NCBI RefSeq assembly: GCF_947500705.1
Contig: NZ_CANMSY010000001.1
Span: 434,001-498,000 of the forward strand
Source: an uncultured Brachybacterium sp.
GTDB taxonomy: Bacteria > Actinomycetota > Actinomycetes > Actinomycetales > Dermabacteraceae
DNA: 64,000 nucleotides
Direction: 5' to 3'
In this document: positions 51,551 to 60,353 of the stretch, one piece after another
How the letters are laid out: each line of letters opens with the position of its first letter
How positions within the stretch are numbered: the first letter of the stretch is position 1
The notes under the pieces: generated by a model
What the model saw: only the letters and a program-made list of their open reading frames with translations
Told to the model about the DNA's origin: nothing
Databases searched by the model: none
Position numbers and translations under genes: made by a program

Positions 51551-52710
51551 CGACGACGACCCCCACCCGGCAGGGGTCCGACGGTGCAGCCCCGCTGGAG
51601 CTCAACAAGCACAAGGGCTCCCCGGCTCGCCCCGTGCGGGTGATCGTCGGCGCGGTCGGCATGGCGGTGACGGCCTGGTTCGTGTGCAACGCGTTCCTCG
51701 CGTTCGCGTACTACCCGGGCATGTTCGCGAACTCCGGGATCCTCATCGGGATCCTCGGCCTCGTGGTCGGCATCGGCGGCTCGGTGCTGTTCTTCTACTT
51801 CCTGAACCTGTGCATCGAGGGCTTCCCGACCAGATTCGCCGAAGGGCTCATCCCCTACGCCTTTCTGCTGCCGGGGTTCAGCCTGATCGCACTCTTCCTG
51901 CTCTATCCCACGGTCCAGACCATCGTCTATTCGTTCGCGAACGACAACTCGACCGCCTGGGTGGGGCTGGACAACTACACGGCGATCTTCAGCACCGGAC
52001 ACTTCTGGTCCACCCTGCTGAACAACCTCCTGTGGATCCTCATCGTCCCCGTCCTCAGCGTGGCCTTCGGCCTCGCGGTCGCGGTGCTCGCCGACAAGCT
52101 CTCCCCCGCCGGGGAGAACGCGGCGAAGTCGATGATCTTCCTCCCGATGGCGATCAGCTTCGTGGGTGCGGCGACGATCTGGGGATTGGTGTACGCCTAC
52201 AACTCCCCGGGTGAGACCCAGACCGGCCTGCTCAACGCGATCGTCACCACGCTCGGCGGCGACCCCCAGCCCTGGTACCAGATCGACGCCGCACGGCTGA
52301 ACTCGCTCGCGCTGATGGTGATCCTGATCTGGCTGCAGACGGGCTTCGCGATGGTGCTGATCAGCTCGGCCATCAAGGGTGTCCCTGAGGACACCATCGA
52401 GGCCGGGCGCATGGACGGCGCCACCGAAGTGCGGATCTTCTGGCAGATCGTGTTCCCGCAGGTACGGGCCACGCTCCTCGCCGTGCTGATCACGGTGCTG
52501 ATCCTGGTGCTGAAGGTCTTCGATCTGATCTACGTCACCACCAACGGCCTGTACAACTCCGACGTGATCGCGAACCTCTTCTTCCGGAAGCTGTTCACCG
52601 ACCAGCAGGCCGGGCAGGCCTCGGCCATCGTGGTCGTGCTGCTCATCCTGGTGATACCGATCCTGATCTACCAGGTCAAGAGCTTCAGGGACCAGGAGGC
52701 GAACCGATGA
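51547..52710 (+). CDS. Carbohydrate ABC permease (MalF/AglF type)
   Basis: 387 aa. Two extra N-terminal spans precede the usual six; the core begins at YAFLLPGFSLIALFLLYP (about residue 98) and holds the coupling loop EAGRMDGATEVRIFWQIVFP (about 285). It starts at a GTG overlapping the binding-protein stop (GTGA), with an alternative GTG nine bases upstream. Partner of the next permease. Confidence 0.88.
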   Translation: MTTTTPTRQGSDGAAPLELNKHKGSPARPVRVIVGAVGMAVTAWFVCNAFLAFAYYPGMFANSGILIGILGLVVGIGGSVLFFYFLNLCIEGFPTRFAEGLIPYAFLLPGFSLIALFLLYPTVQTIVYSFANDNSTAWVGLDNYTAIFSTGHFWSTLLNNLLWILIVPVLSVAFGLAVAVLADKLSPAGENAAKSMIFLPMAISFVGAATIWGLVYAYNSPGETQTGLLNAIVTTLGGDPQPWYQIDAARLNSLALMVILIWLQTGFAMVLISSAIKGVPEDTIEAGRMDGATEVRIFWQIVFPQVRATLLAVLITVLILVLKVFDLIYVTTNGLYNSDVIANLFFRKLFTDQQAGQASAIVVVLLILVIPILIYQVKSFRDQEANR

Positions 52711-53561
52711 GCATGACGATGAAAGACGGGCGCAGACGCTCCATCTTTGCCACCATTGCGATGCCGCTCCTGGCCATCCTGTGGACCGTCCCCACGATCG
52801 GGTTGCTCGTGACGAGCTTCCGCTCGCGAGAAGCTGCGGCCTCCACCGGATGGTGGACGAGCCTGTGGGAGGGCGGCTGGACACTGGACAACTACGCCCA
52901 GGTGCTCGGCGACCCGTCCATCTCCGGCTCGCTGATCAACTCCATCGTGGTCGCTGTTCCCGCCACGGTGCTGCCGATCATGTTCGCGGCCTTCGCGGCG
53001 TACGCGTTCACGTTCATCAAGTTCCCCGCCAAGGATGTCCTGTTCATCGTGATCGTCGCCCTGATGGTGGTCCCGATCCAGGTGGCCTTCCAGCCGATGC
53101 TGGACCTGCTGGGCCCGCGAGGGCTGGGGATCAACGGCCAGTTCGTGGCGGTGTGGATGCTGCACACCGGCTTCGGCATGCCGCTGGCGGTGTACATCCT
53201 GCGCAACTACATGGCGACTCTCCCCCACTCCGTGGTGGAGAGCGCCAAGATCGACGGGGCCTCGCACTTCCAGACGTTCTGGCGCCTGGTCGCACCGATG
53301 TCCTCACCGGCGATCGCCGCCTTCGCCACCCTGCAGTTCCTGTGGGTGTGGAACGACCTGCTCATCGCCAAGCTGTTCCTGGGCGGCGGGGAGAACAAGA
53401 CGGTCATCGTGAGCCTGCAGCAGATGCTGGGCACCCAGGGTCAGGGCACCGAGCTCCTGACCGCCGGCGCCTTCGTCTCGATGGTGATCCCGATGCTGGT
53501 CTTCTTCGGCCTCCAGCGCTTCCTGGTGCGCGGCATGACAGCAGGCTCCGTGAAGGGGTAG
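52707..53561 (+). CDS. Carbohydrate ABC permease (MalG/AglG type)
   Basis: 284 aa, six spans, coupling loop ESAKIDGASHFQTFWRLVAP (about residue 180) and the stereotyped MalG ending RGMTAGSVKG. Starts by ATGA overlap with the upstream permease. A terminator shared with the convergent transporter follows 15 bp after the stop. Confidence 0.9.
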   Translation: MSMTMKDGRRRSIFATIAMPLLAILWTVPTIGLLVTSFRSREAAASTGWWTSLWEGGWTLDNYAQVLGDPSISGSLINSIVVAVPATVLPIMFAAFAAYAFTFIKFPAKDVLFIVIVALMVVPIQVAFQPMLDLLGPRGLGINGQFVAVWMLHTGFGMPLAVYILRNYMATLPHSVVESAKIDGASHFQTFWRLVAPMSSPAIAAFATLQFLWVWNDLLIAKLFLGGGENKTVIVSLQQMLGTQGQGTELLTAGAFVSMVIPMLVFFGLQRFLVRGMTAGSVKG

Positions 53562-53577
53562 CCCGCAGAACCACGGA

Positions 53578-53610
53578 CGGGGCGGGGCGACCGATGTCGC
53601 CCCGCCCCGT
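53578..53610. terminator. Bidirectional terminator between two sugar ABC operons
   Basis: ACGGGGCGGGGCGAC and GTCGCCCCGCCCCGT pair over CGAT, giving a 14-15-bp GC stem between the convergent operons. It is flanked by CTGTCGTCG on the right, so termination relies on stem strength. Confidence 0.65.
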
Positions 53611-53671
53611 CTGTCGTCGTCCGCTGCTCAGCGGATCACCACGGATCCCCGTGCCTCTCGGCGACTCCCGG

Positions 53672-54583
53672 TCACTTGACCGATCCGGCGGCGAGACCGC
53701 CGATGATGCGGCGCTGGAAGATCAGCACCATGATGATCAGCGGCACCGTCACGATCACGCCGGCGGCCATCTTCGTGCCGTACGGGGTGTCGAATTGCGA
53801 GATGCCGGTGAACTTCGAGATCGCGACGTTCGCGGTCTGCATCAGCGGCGCGTTCACCATCGTCAGCGCGATGAGGAACTCGTTCCACGCCGCGATGAAG
53901 GTGATGATCGCCGTGGTGAACACCCCGGGCGCGGCCAGCGGCAGGATGACCCTGCGGAACGCCCCGAAGCGGGTGGTCCCATCGATCATCGCCGCCTGCT
54001 CGAGCTCGACCGGCAGCTGCCGGAAGAACGCGTTGAGGTTCCACACCGCCAGTGGCAGCGCGAACGAGATCGTCGGCAGGATCATCGCCTGGTAGGTGTT
54101 GATCCAGTTGAAAGGGAACCACACGAAACCGCCGCTGAACAGCTTCAACAGCGGGACCACGAGCGTGACGACCGGGAACATCGAGGTCGCCACGATGAGG
54201 AACATGACCAGCACCTTGCCGCGGAAATCGAGCCGGGCCAGCGCGTAGGCGCCGAACACGCCCAGCACGAGGACCAGCAGTGTGGTGCTGCCGGCGACGA
54301 TCAGCGAGTTCAGCAGAGCGCGGGCGAAGTGGTTCGACGGGTCGAAGACCGCGATGAAGTTCTCGACGCTGATCGGGCTCGGGATCAGCTCCGTCGAGCG
54401 GCCCTCGCTGGGCCGGCGCAGCGCGGAGACGATCATCCAGTAGAACGGCGCGAGGCAGTACACCAGGATGAACGCGATGCCCAGCGCGATGACGACGGAG
54501 CCGAGGATCCGGCCCTTGTGTTTCTTGGGCTTCAGCACCTCGCCCGTGCGGGAGACGACCTCGGTGGTGGTGGCGGTGCTCAT
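53672..54583 (-). CDS. Carbohydrate ABC permease (MalG type)
   Basis: 303 aa with six spans, coupling loop EQAAMIDGTTRFGAFRRVILP (about residue 205) and C-terminus GGLAAGSVK. A 30-residue cytoplasmic lead (KPKKHKGR) precedes TM1. Third gene of a binding protein-MalF-MalG operon; it overlaps the MalF stop by 4 nt. It faces the other sugar operon and is not its close duplicate: the two MalG proteins differ clearly outside the motifs. Confidence 0.9.
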   Translation of the reverse strand: MSTATTTEVVSRTGEVLKPKKHKGRILGSVVIALGIAFILVYCLAPFYWMIVSALRRPSEGRSTELIPSPISVENFIAVFDPSNHFARALLNSLIVAGSTTLLVLVLGVFGAYALARLDFRGKVLVMFLIVATSMFPVVTLVVPLLKLFSGGFVWFPFNWINTYQAMILPTISFALPLAVWNLNAFFRQLPVELEQAAMIDGTTRFGAFRRVILPLAAPGVFTTAIITFIAAWNEFLIALTMVNAPLMQTANVAISKFTGISQFDTPYGTKMAAGVIVTVPLIIMVLIFQRRIIGGLAAGSVK

Positions 54584-55587
54584 GGCATGCTCCCTTCGGA
54601 GGTCGTGCGCAGGCGGCGCGGGACTCGCCTCTTCCTCGGCGGACGGTTCTGATCACCGATGACGTCGGCCCCGAGCAGTTTGATGAACAGGAACGCCACC
54701 AGGCAGATGTAGGCGAACAGCACCATCGAGTACGCGGAGGCGGCACCGAAGTTCGTCTTGGCGGCGGCGTCGGTGGCGAGCATGGAGAGGGTCTGGCCAG
54801 AGTCCAGGGTCCCCAGCAGCACGTACGGCAGGTCGAACATGCGCATCGCGTCGAGGAGCCGGAACAGCACCGCCACCACGAGCACCGGGCGCACCAGCGG
54901 GAGGGTGATCCTCCAGAAGGTCTGCCAGCGATTCGCGCCGTCGACGGTCGCCGCCTCGTAGACCTGCTTGTCGATGGTCTGCAGCCCGGCAAGGGTGAGC
55001 AGACCGATGTACGGGGCCGTCTTCCAGATGTCGGCGATGAGCACCGCGGCCTTGGCCTGCCAGCCCTCGGTGGTCCACAGCACCTGGTAGTCGAGCAGCC
55101 GGTTCGCGATGCCGTTCGCATCGAAGATCAGCTGCCACATCAGGGCCGAGACCACCGTGGGGATCGCCCACGGGATCAGGATCGAGGCGCGCACCAGCCC
55201 GGTCGCGCGCATCGCCTTGGCCATGATCAGCGCCATCGCGACGCCGAGCACGGTCTCGATGCTCACACCGACGACGGTGAACAGGGTGGTGTTCCAGAAC
55301 GCGTTCCAGAACCCTGCCCCGGCGCCCGTGCCGGTGACCGCGTCGATGTAGTTGTCCAGTCCGACGAACGTGTCGCCCTTGATGATCAGTCCGGTGGCCG
55401 GGTCGATCCCCTGGCCCGACTGCATCAGGGACTGCCAGGCAGACAGCACCAGCGGGAAGCCGACGACGAGCGCGAGCAGGACCAGCGTGGGGAGCAGGAG
55501 GAGGTACGCCATCCTGCCGTGGTCGCCGCCGATTCTCTTCCCACGCCTGCCGCCGATCGTCGCGGAGCGAGCGGCGGTGGAAGTCAT
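54580..55587 (-). CDS. Carbohydrate ABC permease (MalF type)
   Basis: 335 aa, six spans; GRMAYLLLLPTLVLLALVVGFP begins TM1 (about residue 24) and the coupling loop YEAATVDGANRWQTFWRITLP lies at about 220. The C-terminal tail is basic (NRPPRKRRVPRRLR). ATGA overlaps with both neighbours. Best resemblance is to trehalose/maltose-class importers. Confidence 0.9.
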   Translation of the reverse strand: MTSTAARSATIGGRRGKRIGGDHGRMAYLLLLPTLVLLALVVGFPLVLSAWQSLMQSGQGIDPATGLIIKGDTFVGLDNYIDAVTGTGAGAGFWNAFWNTTLFTVVGVSIETVLGVAMALIMAKAMRATGLVRASILIPWAIPTVVSALMWQLIFDANGIANRLLDYQVLWTTEGWQAKAAVLIADIWKTAPYIGLLTLAGLQTIDKQVYEAATVDGANRWQTFWRITLPLVRPVLVVAVLFRLLDAMRMFDLPYVLLGTLDSGQTLSMLATDAAAKTNFGAASAYSMVLFAYICLVAFLFIKLLGADVIGDQNRPPRKRRVPRRLRTTSEGSMP

Positions 55588-56912
55588 TGCGCCGTGAGCT
55601 CGGTCAGCTTGGTCTGCAGATCCTTCATCGCCGGCTCGGCATCCGTCTCACCGGAGAAGCAGGCGTAGACCGCCTCCTGGATCGCCTGGGTCACCTCGCC
55701 GTACTGGACGACGGCGGGACGGCTGGCCCCGTTGTCGATCGCCTCCTTCAGCTGCGGCAGGAACGGGAACGCCTCGAGCATGTCCGCATCCTCGTAGACG
55801 CCGACGTTCGCCGGAGCCTGCGCGGTCGCGAGACCCCATTCCTTCTGCTGGACGGCATCGACCATGAAGGAGATGAAGTCGACGGCGGTGCCCTTGTTCT
55901 TCGCGAAGGCGCTCACCCCGAGGTTCAGCCCGCCGAGCGTCGAGCTGCCGGGCCCGTCGAACCCGGGCACCAGGCTGGCCACCATCTTCCCGTTGACCGA
56001 CGAGGAGCCGTCCTCTGCCTGGCCCAGCGCCCAGACGTACGGCCAGTTCTGCAGGAAGGCGAGGCGGCCGTCCTGGTAGGCCGCGCGGGACTCCTCCTCC
56101 TTGTAGGTCAGTGCCTCCTGGGGGATGAAGCCCTTGTCGAAACCGTCACGGACGGTCTGGATCCCGGTGAGCGCCTCCGCCGAATCGGCGTGGGGCTTGC
56201 CCTCGGCGTCGAAGAGCTCGCCACCCGCCGACGCCACGAGTCCGGCCGCCTGGACGGTCAGCCCCTCGTACTTGGAGTACTGCGAGCCGAAGCCGAGCAG
56301 ATCCGGATCCTCCTTCTGGAGCGTCTCGATCGCCGCGTACATCTCCTCGAAGGTCTCGGGAGGGCCGTCGAGCCCCGCCTGCTCGAGCAGGTCGGTGCGG
56401 GAGAACAGCAGCTCCGCGTTCGTGATGAAGGGGACCCCGTAGAGCTTGTCGAAGTAGGTGGCGGTCGTCACCGTGGCGGGGATCAGGTCATCGAGAGGGA
56501 ACTTGTCCTGCGGCAGCTCGACAACCCACTGGTTCGCCGCGAACTCGGCGGTCCAGACCACGTCCAGTCCGAGCACGGTGTACGCATCGGACTTCGCCTG
56601 CGCGTTGTTGATCATCTGGCGACGCTGCTCGTCGGAGGACTCGGGCAGCTCGATGAGCGTCACCTCTTCATCGGGGTGCTCGGAGTTCCAGGTCTCCAGG
56701 AACTCGGCGAGCTTGCCCGTGGTGTCCTTGCCCTTCGCAAGCGTGATCGGGCCCCGCTCCTCGAAATCCGCGGCGGGCGCATCGCCACCGCCGCCACCAC
56801 CATCGGAGGACCCGCCGGAGCAGGCGGCCAGTGCCGCGGCCGCCGTCGTCACGCCGCCGGCGGCGAGGACCGTGCGCCGGGAGGCGAGAGGACGGGAAGT
56901 GCTGTTGAACAT
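55584..56912 (-). CDS. Carbohydrate ABC transporter substrate-binding lipoprotein
   Basis: A 442-aa precursor with RRTVLAAGGVTTAAAALAAC, a Tat-like signal ending in the lipobox LAAC (about residue 31), then a Gly-rich linker. The mature protein is a family-1 binding protein (ETWNSEHPDEEVTLIELPE, DVVWTAEFAANQW, YGVPFITNAELLFSR), closest in style to trehalose/maltose binders. ATG 56912 has AAGGGG upstream and is preferred over 56942. A short inverted repeat GAGCAC/GTGCTC (56937-56953) sits in the 5' leader. No ATPase gene accompanies the operon. Confidence 0.9.
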   Translation of the reverse strand: MFNSTSRPLASRRTVLAAGGVTTAAAALAACSGGSSDGGGGGGDAPAADFEERGPITLAKGKDTTGKLAEFLETWNSEHPDEEVTLIELPESSDEQRRQMINNAQAKSDAYTVLGLDVVWTAEFAANQWVVELPQDKFPLDDLIPATVTTATYFDKLYGVPFITNAELLFSRTDLLEQAGLDGPPETFEEMYAAIETLQKEDPDLLGFGSQYSKYEGLTVQAAGLVASAGGELFDAEGKPHADSAEALTGIQTVRDGFDKGFIPQEALTYKEEESRAAYQDGRLAFLQNWPYVWALGQAEDGSSSVNGKMVASLVPGFDGPGSSTLGGLNLGVSAFAKNKGTAVDFISFMVDAVQQKEWGLATAQAPANVGVYEDADMLEAFPFLPQLKEAIDNGASRPAVVQYGEVTQAIQEAVYACFSGETDAEPAMKDLQTKLTELTAQ

Positions 56913-57089
56913 GTCGAAACCCCTTCGTTCGGACGGGAGCACCCTTTGTGCTCTATGTCACCAGTGTAGGAGCATCCGGGAGGGGTTCAGGTACCGATCG
57001 AGCACCGACGGCGTTCCCTCCACATATCCCATCACCTGTGGATTCGCCGATAGCGGACCGGGTGTCAGCCCGACCGATAGATTGGACCC

Positions 57090-58169
57090 ATGACCGAGAC
57101 CGACGCACCCGACGAGCCTGCGGCAGCCCCCTCGCTGACGCTGCCGCCCACCACCGTCCTCGACCCGGCCACCGCGCCGGGTCTGCGCTGGGGTGTGATC
57201 TCTCCGGGGCATATCGCCGGCCAGTTCACGGCCACCGCGCACCGTGCCACCGCCTCCCGGGTGGTCTCCGTCGTCTCCCGCTCCGCGCAGCGCGCCGAGG
57301 AGTTCGCGCAGGAGCACGGCATCGAGCGGGCCTTCGACTCCGTGGAGGAGATGCTCGCCGCGGGCGGCCTGGATGCGGTCTACATCGCCTCCCCCCATGC
57401 CCAGCACCATGCGCTGACCCGGCCGGTGCTCGACGCCGGGATCCCGGTGCTGGTCGAGAAGGCCTTCACCCTGAACGTGGGCCAGGCCCACGATCTGCTG
57501 GACCTCGCCCGCGAGCGCGGCGTGTTCGCGATGGAGGCGATGTGGGCGCGCTTCCTGCCGCAGTATGACGTGCTCCGCCAGGTGATCGCTTCCGGCCTGC
57601 TGGGGGAGATCGTCGAGGTCACCGCGGATCACGGCCAGTCCTTCCCCGCCGATCCCGCGCATCGCATGTTCGCCCCTGAGCTCGGTGGCGGAGCGCTGCT
57701 GGATCTCGGCGTGTACCCGGTCTCCATCGCGCAGATGGTGCTCGGCGACCTCTCCGACCTCGCCGTGCGCGGACACCTCTCCGAGGAGACCGCGGTCGAC
57801 GCCTATGTCGCGCTCCTCGCCCAGGGCCGGCGCAGCGGCCGCGCCCGCCTGTCCGCGACGCTGCTGTCCCGCACCCCGACCGAGGCTGTGGTCAGCGGCA
57901 CCGCGGGGTCGGCCCGGTTGTCCGGCCCGTTCTTCGCCCCCGGCACCCTGACCGTGTCCCTCCACGACGGGCGCACCGCGACCTTCGAGCATCCCGGCGC
58001 GCGCGGAGACGGCATGGCGTACGAGATCGCCGAGGCGGCCCGCCGCATCACCGCCGGCGAGCTCGAGTCCCCGCTGATGAGCTGGGGGGACACCCTCAGC
58101 GTGATGTCCACGATGGACGCGATGAGGGCGGAGCTCGGCGTGGTCTACCCCGGCGAGGTGACCGCATGA
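57090..58169 (+). CDS. Gfo/Idh/MocA family oxidoreductase
   Basis: A 359-aa NAD(P)-dependent dehydrogenase: Rossmann motif WGVISPGHIAGQF (about residue 34), VYIASPHAQH and the catalytic-type VLVEKAFTLNV (about 125) with the EKP-like Lys, then the C-terminal sheet domain with GGGALLDLGVYPVS. About 30 non-conserved residues lead. TAGATT (57078-57083) ends 6 nt before the ATG: leaderless. It probably acts on a sugar brought in by the adjacent ABC systems. Its stop overlaps the tmk start (ATGA). Confidence 0.88.
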   Translation: MTETDAPDEPAAAPSLTLPPTTVLDPATAPGLRWGVISPGHIAGQFTATAHRATASRVVSVVSRSAQRAEEFAQEHGIERAFDSVEEMLAAGGLDAVYIASPHAQHHALTRPVLDAGIPVLVEKAFTLNVGQAHDLLDLARERGVFAMEAMWARFLPQYDVLRQVIASGLLGEIVEVTADHGQSFPADPAHRMFAPELGGGALLDLGVYPVSIAQMVLGDLSDLAVRGHLSEETAVDAYVALLAQGRRSGRARLSATLLSRTPTEAVVSGTAGSARLSGPFFAPGTLTVSLHDGRTATFEHPGARGDGMAYEIAEAARRITAGELESPLMSWGDTLSVMSTMDAMRAELGVVYPGEVTA

Positions 58170-58897
58170 GCATCCTGGAATCGGCGCGCGGACTGCGCAT
58201 CCCCTCACCGCACCCGCCGCGGCGCGGGGTGTTCATCTCCTTCGAAGGCGGTGACGGCGCCGGGAAGTCCACCCAGATGCAGATGCTGCGGGACCACCTG
58301 GTCACCGAGCGCTCGGTCGCCGAAGACCTCATCCTCACCACCCGGGAGCCGGGCGGCACCCCGCTCGGCGAGAGCATCCGTGAGCTGCTGCTGCACGGCG
58401 AGCACGTCGAGCCCCGGGCGGAAGCGCTGCTCTACGCCGCGGACCGCGCCCACCACATCTCCACCGTGGTGCGCCCGCATCTGGCGCGCGGTGGGCTGGT
58501 GCTCAGCGACCGCTATCTCGACTCCTCGGTCGCCTATCAGGGTGCCGGGCGGGATCTGGATGCCGAGGAGATCACCTCGCTCTCGCTCTGGGCGGTGGAC
58601 GGCCTCCTCCCCCACCGCACGATCCTGCTGGATGTGCCGACCCAGACCCTTGACGAGCGCCGTGACTCGACCACCCTGGACCGGCTCGAGGTGGCGGGTC
58701 TGGCCTTCCATGAATCGGTGCGTCGGGAGTTCCTCGATCTCGCCGCTGCGGATCCGGACCGGTACGCGGTGATCGACGGGAACCTCCCCCGCGACGAGGT
58801 CCATGCGCGCGTGCTCACGGCCGTCGCCGAGGTGCTGAGCCTGTTCGATCCCACCTTCGAGCCGGCCCCACCCACCCGGCACCGGGACGAGCAGTGA
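58166..58897 (+). CDS. tmk: Thymidylate kinase
   Basis: A 243-aa P-loop kinase converting dTMP to dTDP: FISFEGGDGAGKSTQM (Walker A, about residue 25), TREPGGTPLGE (about 68) and SDRYLDSSVAYQGAGR (about 112) with the DRY/F motif. A 20-residue lead precedes the conserved start. The start lies inside the stop of the Gfo/Idh gene and its stop overlaps holB (GTGA), so this essential gene is embedded in that transcript. Confidence 0.95.
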   Translation: MSILESARGLRIPSPHPPRRGVFISFEGGDGAGKSTQMQMLRDHLVTERSVAEDLILTTREPGGTPLGESIRELLLHGEHVEPRAEALLYAADRAHHISTVVRPHLARGGLVLSDRYLDSSVAYQGAGRDLDAEEITSLSLWAVDGLLPHRTILLDVPTQTLDERRDSTTLDRLEVAGLAFHESVRREFLDLAAADPDRYAVIDGNLPRDEVHARVLTAVAEVLSLFDPTFEPAPPTRHRDEQ

Positions 58898-60141
58898 CCG
58901 CGACCCGGCTCGGCACCCCCGGGGCGGATGGTCCTGGTGCAGCGGGCGCCGATTCTGGGGGCACCGGTGCCGTCGGCGGCAGGAGCTCTTCCGTCCCGGC
59001 CGATGGGGTGTGGGCCGATGTGGTGGGGCAGGAGGCCGCCGTCTCCCAGTTCCGCCGCGCCGCCTCCCCCGAGGGGTCCCTCGCGCAGGCCTGGCTGGTG
59101 ACCGGACCTCCGGGCTCGGGTCGTTCCACCGCCGCGCGGGCCTTCGCCGCCACCCTGCAGTGCGAGCAGGCCAGCGGCTGCGGCCGATGCCGCGCCTGCC
59201 GCACCACCCTCGCCGGCACCCATCCGGACGTCACCGTGGTCGCGACCGACAAGCTCTCGATCGCGAAGGAGGAGGTGCGCGCGCTGGTGATGACCGCCCA
59301 GCGCTCCCCGGCCACCGGTCGCCACAGGGTGGTGATCGTGGAGGATGCCGATCGCATGACCGCCGGCACCTTCAACGTGCTGCTGAAGTCCATCGAGGAA
59401 CCCCCGCCGTCGACCGTGTGGATGCTGTGCGCGCCCTCCGCCGAGGATCTCGCCCCCACCATCCGTTCCCGCTGCCGCCTGGTGACGCTCTCGGTGCCGT
59501 CCTCGGCCGTGGTCGCCGAGCTGCTGCAACGCCGCGACGGCGTCGATGAGGACCTCGCGGTGCGTGCCGCGCGCGCCGCCCAGGGGCACATCGGGCTGGC
59601 GCTGCGCTATGCCACGCAGCAGGGCGCGCTGGCCGCCCGCGAGGAATCCGCGCGCACCCTGCTCTCCCTGCGCGGGGCCGGGCAGGCGGTGCTCGCCGCC
59701 CAGGCGCTGGTGGACCGCGCCACCGCCGAGGCGAAGGAGCATGCGGACCTCGTCGCCGTCGAAGAGAAGCAGCGCTTCCTGCGCTCGGCCGGAATCGAGG
59801 ACGGCAAGGTGCCGCCGTCGCTGCGCTCGCAGGTCCGGCAGCTCGAGGAGGATGCCAAGCGTCGACAGACCCGTCTGGTCCGCGACGTGCTCGATCGATA
59901 TCTGCTCGATGCCCACTCCGTGCTCCGCGATGTGCTGAGCCGTCAGCTGGGCACAGGCTCCGAGCTGGTCAACATCGATGTGGCTCCCGAGATCGAGCGG
60001 ACTGCCGCTCAGGTCTCCGGGCAGATCACGCTGGGCCTGCTCGAGGCGGTGCAGGGGGCGCGCGAACGCATCAGCGGGAACGTACCGCCGCTGCTCGCGA
60101 TCGAGGCCCTCCTGGCCCGGATCGCCGTCTCCCTGCGCTGA
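58894..60141 (+). CDS. holB: DNA polymerase III subunit delta'
   Basis: A 415-aa AAA+ clamp-loader subunit. It has GPPGSGRSTAARA in the P-loop position (Arg in place of the usual Lys, so ATP turnover is unlikely, as for delta' in general), a zinc-binding cluster CEQASGCGRCRAC (about residue 90), VVIVEDADRMTAGTFN and the SRC motif in RSRCRLV (about 190). The GTG start overlaps tmk by 4 nt. About 45 non-conserved residues lead. Downstream is a convergent gene. Confidence 0.93.
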   Translation: MTATRLGTPGADGPGAAGADSGGTGAVGGRSSSVPADGVWADVVGQEAAVSQFRRAASPEGSLAQAWLVTGPPGSGRSTAARAFAATLQCEQASGCGRCRACRTTLAGTHPDVTVVATDKLSIAKEEVRALVMTAQRSPATGRHRVVIVEDADRMTAGTFNVLLKSIEEPPPSTVWMLCAPSAEDLAPTIRSRCRLVTLSVPSSAVVAELLQRRDGVDEDLAVRAARAAQGHIGLALRYATQQGALAAREESARTLLSLRGAGQAVLAAQALVDRATAEAKEHADLVAVEEKQRFLRSAGIEDGKVPPSLRSQVRQLEEDAKRRQTRLVRDVLDRYLLDAHSVLRDVLSRQLGTGSELVNIDVAPEIERTAAQVSGQITLGLLEAVQGARERISGNVPPLLAIEALLARIAVSLR

Positions 60142-60287
60142 CCGTTCTGCGCTGACCGTCCCGGCTGACCCGGCGACCACCCGGGCCCCGCCCGATCCGC
60201 CCGTGTCCCCCCGGCCACCGCCCACATCTCTCGGTGACCGCCCGCAATCCGGTGGCCGCCCACATTCTCCGGTGGCCGAACAGGCAA

Positions 60288-60323
60288 GAGCGCTCCCGTT
60301 CCACGAAAGGAACAGAAGCGCTC
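60288..60323. terminator. Hairpin between convergent holB and DUF3027 genes
   Basis: GAGCGCT (60288-60294) pairs with AGCGCTC (60317-60323), with an inner GTTCC/GGAAC helix. Left of it (about 60208-60280) lie three imperfect copies of a GGTGGCCGCCCACAT-type unit of about 23 bp. The 212-bp gap holds no gene. Confidence 0.6.
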
Positions 60324-60353
60324 ATGACTGGCGAGGAAGAGCCGGGGCCCTGG

